Below are positions 32,180 to 34,243 of a DNA stretch of 34,243 nt, one piece after another. Under the pieces are notes generated by a model. That model was given only the letters and a program-made list of their open reading frames with translations. It was not told where the DNA came from and searched no databases. The stretch lies in NCBI GenBank assembly GCA_937873205.1, contig CALMVO010000107.1, positions 250 through 34,492 of the forward strand, written 5' to 3'. The stretch comes from an uncultured Acetobacteraceae bacterium. Its GTDB lineage: Bacteria; Pseudomonadota; Alphaproteobacteria; Acetobacterales; Acetobacteraceae. How positions within the stretch are numbered: position 1 is the stretch's first letter; each line of letters starts with the position of its first letter. The position numbers were made by a program, and so were the translations under genes.

Positions 32180-32319
32180 AGGCCAGGGGCTCTGCCCCTG
32201 GACCCCGCCAAAGGCTCGCCTTTGGAAACCACTTATAAGATGGGTTCCAAGGGCCGTCGTGCGTCAGCACGCTGCGCGTGACGCCCTCAGGCGCGGTCCA
32301 GGGCAGCGCCCTGGCCTTA
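32179..32319. repeat. Family A palindromic element, copy 3 (full)
   Basis: About 141 bases. The left end AAGGCCAGGGGCTCTGCCCC and the right end CAGCGCCCTGGCCTTA are imperfect inverted copies of each other over about 30 bases. The left terminus overlaps the DUF192 TGA by one base, and the right terminus forms the TAA stop of dps (32317-32319). Lying between convergent genes, it could act as a two-way terminator (inference). Confidence 0.9.
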
Positions 32320-32856
32320 CGCTCGTGCCCCGTGCCCGTCGCCGTCGCGGATCTCACCGGTCGGCTCCTGCACGTGCGCCTCCAGGAACCAGAGCTGCTT
32401 GTCGATCGCGCGGCTGACCTCGGTGAGCAGGTCGGCGGTGTCGGGGTCGCCGGCCTCGTCGGTCTCGTCGATGTTCTCGCGCACCGAGTTGGCGAAGACC
32501 GAATAGCGGTCGATCAGCGCCGCCAGGTGGTCGGCGATCCGGTAGATGTCGGTCGGGTAGGCGGTGAGCTGGCTGCCGGCGGTGATGGTCTGCGTGGTGC
32601 CGAGCGCCGTGCCGCCCAACGCCGTGATGCGCTCGGCCATCTTGTCGTTGAGGTCGTCCTGTTCGGTGCGGAACCCGTCCAGCATCAGATGGATGCCGAT
32701 AAACTGCGGCCCCTTCAGGTTCCAGTGCGCCTGCTTGGTGATCAGGGAGAGGTCGAGCCCGTCGGCGAGGCGCTTGTTCAGCACCTCGATGGCGACGGTG
32801 CGGGCGTTGGACTCGAGCTTGGTGCGGGTCGGATGCAGGCGCTGCTTCGTGGCCAT
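32317..32856 (-). CDS. dps: Dps-family DNA-binding ferritin
   Basis: A 179-residue Dps protein that forms a 12-subunit cage, oxidises and stores iron with hydrogen peroxide, and protects DNA. The ferroxidase residues at the dimer interface are present: H44 (KQAHWNLKG), H56 and D60 (GIHLMLDGFRT), and D71 with E75 (DKMAERITALGG). The N-terminus is Lys/Arg-rich (MATKQRLHPTRTKLESNART), suited to DNA binding. Length is normal. The last codons and the TAA stop come from the end of a family A repeat, so the very C-terminus (GDGHGARA) may be altered. Upstream lies a tandem 11-base repeat that might be regulatory. Confidence 0.95.
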   Translation of the reverse strand: MATKQRLHPTRTKLESNARTVAIEVLNKRLADGLDLSLITKQAHWNLKGPQFIGIHLMLDGFRTEQDDLNDKMAERITALGGTALGTTQTITAGSQLTAYPTDIYRIADHLAALIDRYSVFANSVRENIDETDEAGDPDTADLLTEVSRAIDKQLWFLEAHVQEPTGEIRDGDGHGARA

Positions 32857-32944
32857 GATAGAGCCTTTCCTGGTTGAGGGGATGGGCGGGCTGCCGACAC
32901 GCGCGATGCCGGATCCGGGCGGTCGCTGAACGCCGATCGACGCC

Positions 32945-32985
32945 CAGGGTTCGGCCAGGGTTCGGCCAAGGTTTGGACAGGGTCC
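32945..32985. repeat. 11-base tandem repeat in the dps/epimerase intergenic region
   Basis: CAGGGTTCGGC is repeated exactly twice, followed by CAAGGTTTGGA and a partial CAGGGTCC. The 11-base period is close to one helical turn, so the copies lie on one DNA face. It sits between the divergent dps and epimerase starts. Confidence 0.8.
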
Positions 32986-33050
32986 TTGCGCTCGGACGCC
33001 GCCCTCGCCACAAGCCGCGGGGGACGTGCGGATACGGATCGGATGGCGTC

Positions 33051-34028
33051 GTGACGGTTCTAGTGACGGGCTGTGCCGGCTTCATCGGCTACCACGTGAC
33101 GACCGCACTGCTTGTCCGGGGCGAGCGGGTGCTCGGGCTCGACAACCTGAATGAGTATTACGATCCGGCGCTGAAGCGTGCCCGCCTCGACCGCCTGGCC
33201 GGCCAGCCGGGTTTCCGCTTCGCCGCCATCGACGTCGCCGACCGCGACGCCCTCGGCCGGCTGTTCCGGGACCAGCCCGACATCGACCGGATCGTGCATC
33301 TCGCCGCCCAGGCCGGCGTGCGCCACTCGATGATCGACCCTTATGTCTATGTCGAGGCCAACGTGCTGGGCCACGTGACGCTGCTTGAGGCGGCGCGCCG
33401 GCTCGATCGGCTGGAGCACGTGGTGTTCGCCTCCTCCTCGTCGGTCTACGGGCTGAACGGCACGCTGCCGTTCCGCGAGACCGATCGCGTCGACAGCCCG
33501 AACTCGCTCTACGCCGCCACCAAGCGTGCGGGCGAGCTGATGTCGCACGCCTATGGCCACCTCTACGGCCTGAAGCAGACCGGCCTCCGCTTCTTCACCG
33601 TCTACGGCCCCTGGGGCAGACCTGACATGGCCTATTACGGCTTTGCCCGGGCGATCGCCGCCGGCGAGCCGGTGACGCTCTATGAGGGCGTGGGCCTGGC
33701 GCGCGACTTCACCTACATCGATGACGTGGTGGACGGCGTGCTGCGCGTGCTGGACCTGCCCCCCGACCCGGCGGCCGGGTCGCTGCGCCTGCTCAACCTC
33801 GGCAACCGGCGCAGCGAGCCGGTGTCGCGTCTGATCGAGCTGCTGGAGCGGGCACTCGGCCGGCGCGCGGTCGTTCGCATGCTGCCGCGGCCGCCGGCCG
33901 ACCTGGTTGCGACCTGGGCCTCGATCGACGCGGCGCAGGCCGTCGCAGGCTGGACGCCGCAAACGACGCTGGACGAAGGGGTGCCGCGGTTCGTCGATTG
34001 GTTCCGGAGCTACCACGGGTTGGCCTGA
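33051..34028 (+). CDS. NAD-dependent epimerase, UDP-glucuronate 4-epimerase type
   Basis: A 325-residue extended SDR sugar epimerase. The NAD-binding motif VTGCAGFIGYHV starts at about residue 5. The segment LDNLNEYYDPALKRARLDRL is diagnostic of UDP-glucuronate 4-epimerases (LspL/CapI group), which interconvert UDP-glucuronate and UDP-galacturonate for surface polysaccharides. The catalytic Y154-x3-K158 lies in SLYAATKRAGELM, with the Ser/Thr in FASSSSVYG. Then come FFTVYGPWGRPDMAYYGFAR and RDFTYIDDVVDGV, also group-typical. The start is GTG 33051, giving VTVLVTG; the frame is open further upstream but not conserved. Neighbours give no polysaccharide cluster inside the window. Confidence 0.93.
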   Translation: MTVLVTGCAGFIGYHVTTALLVRGERVLGLDNLNEYYDPALKRARLDRLAGQPGFRFAAIDVADRDALGRLFRDQPDIDRIVHLAAQAGVRHSMIDPYVYVEANVLGHVTLLEAARRLDRLEHVVFASSSSVYGLNGTLPFRETDRVDSPNSLYAATKRAGELMSHAYGHLYGLKQTGLRFFTVYGPWGRPDMAYYGFARAIAAGEPVTLYEGVGLARDFTYIDDVVDGVLRVLDLPPDPAAGSLRLLNLGNRRSEPVSRLIELLERALGRRAVVRMLPRPPADLVATWASIDAAQAVAGWTPQTTLDEGVPRFVDWFRSYHGLA

Positions 34029-34159
34029 CGGGCCGTCGATGTTTGGCCGTTTGCGGATTTTACCGGTTGACCGCACCGCCGGGCGAGCCTAAATCCCCGT
34101 CCACCGCAGCGATGCTGCCGAAAAGAGCTTGGCTCCGGACGGCGCTTCTGCTAGGTTTC

Positions 34160-34176
34160 TGCCCTCGCTGAGGGCA
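34160..34176. terminator. Small hairpin after the epimerase gene
   Basis: TGCCCTCGCTGAGGGCA is a seven-pair stem with a three-base loop, about 130 bases after the epimerase stop. No T-run follows, so its role as a terminator is uncertain. Confidence 0.3.
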
Positions 34177-34198
34177 GGGGCCCTGAGCGGTCTGTTCA

Positions 34199-34243
34199 TT
34201 GACAATTATATCTGAGTGGAAGGGATATGTTGGCGGCGTTTCT
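34199..34243 (+). promoter_or_regulatory. Possible promoter and start of a gene cut by the window edge
   Basis: TTGACA at 34199-34204 is a consensus -35 box in an A/T-rich patch. A GGAAGGG at 34218-34224 is followed by ATG at 34227, opening MLAAF before the sequence ends. The promoter and the ribosome site lie too close to serve one another cleanly, so one of the two readings is probably wrong. Confidence 0.3.

Noticed and set aside
1-34243. CRISPR array, tRNA or rRNA genes
   Set aside because: No regularly spaced repeat-spacer pattern was seen, and no cloverleaf-like or conserved rRNA sequence was recognised on either strand.

Overview
The window comes from a high-GC alphaproteobacterium, most likely Rhodospirillales and probably Acetobacteraceae. 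The support is a class I lysyl-tRNA synthetase, the gene orders rplY-pth-ychF and proA-nadD-rsfS-rlmH, strong G/C third-position bias, and dispersed palindromic repeats of a kind I associate with that family. The taxonomic call is inference; no rRNA gene is present.

Layout. 1-5270: the 3' part of lysK, an MprF-like flippase whose synthase domain is cut short, and a divergent EamA exporter / Lrp regulator pair. 5281-6780: a Phd/VapC-type toxin-antitoxin operon with a perfect operator-like palindrome, then a broken trypsin-like protease. 6808-12505: a YdbC/PdxI-type aldo-keto reductase, then the housekeeping genes rplY, pth and ychF, then the potassium transporter gene kup. 12664-14097: a DUF2254 membrane protein. 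14172-19065: a stretch dense in damaged genes. It holds an ABA4-like remnant, a TetR regulator, an ester cyclase, a glutathione transferase with one in-frame amber codon, an RCK potassium channel, and two frameshifted small membrane-protein genes. Palindromes of one family occur inside this stretch. 19266-22297: proA-nadD-rsfS-rlmH (proline and NAD synthesis, ribosome silencing, 23S rRNA methylation). 22344-24079: a divergent SDR / LysR pair. 24096-28115: three minus-strand genes for a CHAP hydrolase, an SH3 secreted protein and a large uncharacterised protein with a glycosyltransferase-like C-terminus. 28383-31619: RidA, a lipoprotein, a MobA-like nucleotidyltransferase and XdhC (molybdenum hydroxylase maturation), and a divergent metallo-hydrolase. 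31685-34028: DUF192, Dps and a UDP-glucuronate-type epimerase.

The most distinctive signal is two families of palindromic elements placed at gene ends. Family A (1556, 20551, 32179) has about 30-bp terminal inverted repeats starting TAAGGCC. Family B (14172, 16591) has CTAGAGC termini. In several cases the last bases of the element are the stop codon of the adjacent gene: dps, the potassium channel, and the ABA4-like remnant. In two cases (mprF-like, nadD) a family A copy lies immediately after an overlapping start codon and is translated in frame as an N-terminal extension. I see no CRISPR array, prophage, transposase, tRNA or rRNA.
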